Assembly: GCA_002708995.1 (NCBI GenBank)
Contig: PAPT01000035.1
Location: forward strand, 26,574-90,573
Length of the DNA: 64,000 nucleotides
Reading direction: 5' to 3'
Origin: Geminicoccus sp.
GTDB lineage: Bacteria; Pseudomonadota; Alphaproteobacteria; UBA7985
The notes beneath the pieces are model-generated. The model ran no database searches. It saw nothing but the letters and a program-made list of their open reading frames with translations, and was not told the DNA's origin. Every line of letters begins with the position of its first letter. Within the stretch, counting starts at the first letter, position 1. Shown piece after piece: positions 63,885-64,000 of the stretch. The position numbers were made by a program, and so were the translations under genes.

Positions 63885-64000
63885 CTAAACTATCGGAATG
63901 GACGCAGACCAGTCTAGCGTCAGGTCCCAAACGTCAAAATTGCCGCTTTGATCCTCTACCACGACTTCGAAGTTCCAAATATCACCAAGCATTTCGTCCG
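63885..64000 (-). CDS. C-terminal end of a minus-strand frame (cut by window edge)
   Basis: The minus-strand frame is open from the window edge to TAG at 63885-63887, ending ...VVVEDQSGNFDVWDLTLDWS followed by ASIPIV. Its acidic, Trp-containing content reads like real protein, but only 37 residues are visible and no family can be named. It would be convergent with the polymerase gene. Confidence 0.4.
   Translation of the reverse strand, partial: DEMLGDIWNFEVVVEDQSGNFDVWDLTLDWSASIPIV

Larger units (their letters stand above)
59333..64000. mobile_element. Integrated mobile element (left part) with integrase and TV-Pol-like polymerase
   Basis: From just after tRNA-Gly to the window edge the DNA becomes clearly richer in A+T, codon use changes, and housekeeping genes end. 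Features in order: a tRNA 3' remnant, a tyrosine integrase, a secreted repeat protein, a family A-like polymerase, and the end of a minus-strand frame. A tyrosine integrase next to a tRNA is the standard left end of a genomic island or integrative plasmid/phage. The right end and the second att copy are outside the window, so the length is unknown. Confidence 0.75.

Overview
The window is a high-GC stretch of an alphaproteobacterial chromosome. The conserved gene orders dnaQ-coaE-aroE-maf / hemE-hemJ-rho, mnmE-mnmG-rsmG-parA-parB, chvI-chvG-rapZ, rpmH-rnpA-yidD-yidC-engB-argB and atpHAGDC, together with a class I lysyl-tRNA synthetase and HemJ, all point that way. A Rhodospirillales-like lineage is plausible but cannot be proven from the sequence alone. 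The last ~4.6 kb (from about 59.33 kb) are visibly richer in A+T and use different codons; they look like the left part of an integrated mobile element.

Layout. 0-9 kb: start of an Atm1-type ABC exporter, gpsA, a large membrane-anchored coiled-coil protein, and a minus-strand operon lysK - DUF952 - pyrD in which PyrD is fused to a NagD-like HAD hydrolase. 9-15.5 kb: a DinG/XPD-like helicase, a broken TerB-like gene, a DUF2306 membrane protein, a NaChBac-type voltage-gated sodium channel, an EamA transporter and a MAPEG protein. 15.6-20.8 kb: the F1 ATP synthase operon atpHAGDC with its terminator. 20.86-21.45 kb: an antitoxin plus degenerate PIN toxin behind a perfect operator-like palindrome. 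21.5-31.8 kb: mutL, rsmD, an RluB-type pseudouridine synthase, argG, a hemerythrin-like protein, then argB-engB-yidC-yidD-rnpA-rpmH. 32-41 kb: a TVP38 protein with a flavin disulfide-reductase-like partner, an orphan histidine kinase, gpt, tRNA-Arg, an XRE regulator, Smr, MltA and Tim44-like proteins. 41-45.3 kb: fxsA, secB, dnaQ, coaE, aroE, maf.

The ~600-bp gap between maf and hemE is the position where alphaproteobacterial chromosome origins have been mapped. It holds DnaA-box-like sequences, five GANTC sites and an AT-rich tract. Downstream lie rho, mnmE, mnmG, rsmG and parAB. Two parS-like palindromes (core GTTTCACGTGAAAC) lie in mnmG, one overlapping its start codon, so the centromere and the ParAB machinery are close to the candidate origin. 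Next come the ChvI/ChvG two-component system, a RapZ with an altered Walker A motif, and an HPr-like protein that has lost its phosphorylatable histidine. HprK and EIIA-Man, usual members of this cluster, are absent.

The terminal element begins after tRNA-Gly(GCC), with a leftover 3' tRNA-like fragment. It then encodes a tyrosine integrase, a secreted protein with three nearly identical GSA(D/S)PGGDD repeats, and a 524-residue protein with the palm motifs of family A-like polymerases. That protein best fits the little-studied 'TV-Pol' class of mobile-element polymerase-primases. Its far end lies outside the window. This integrase / repeat protein / TV-Pol module is the best candidate here for an undescribed system.
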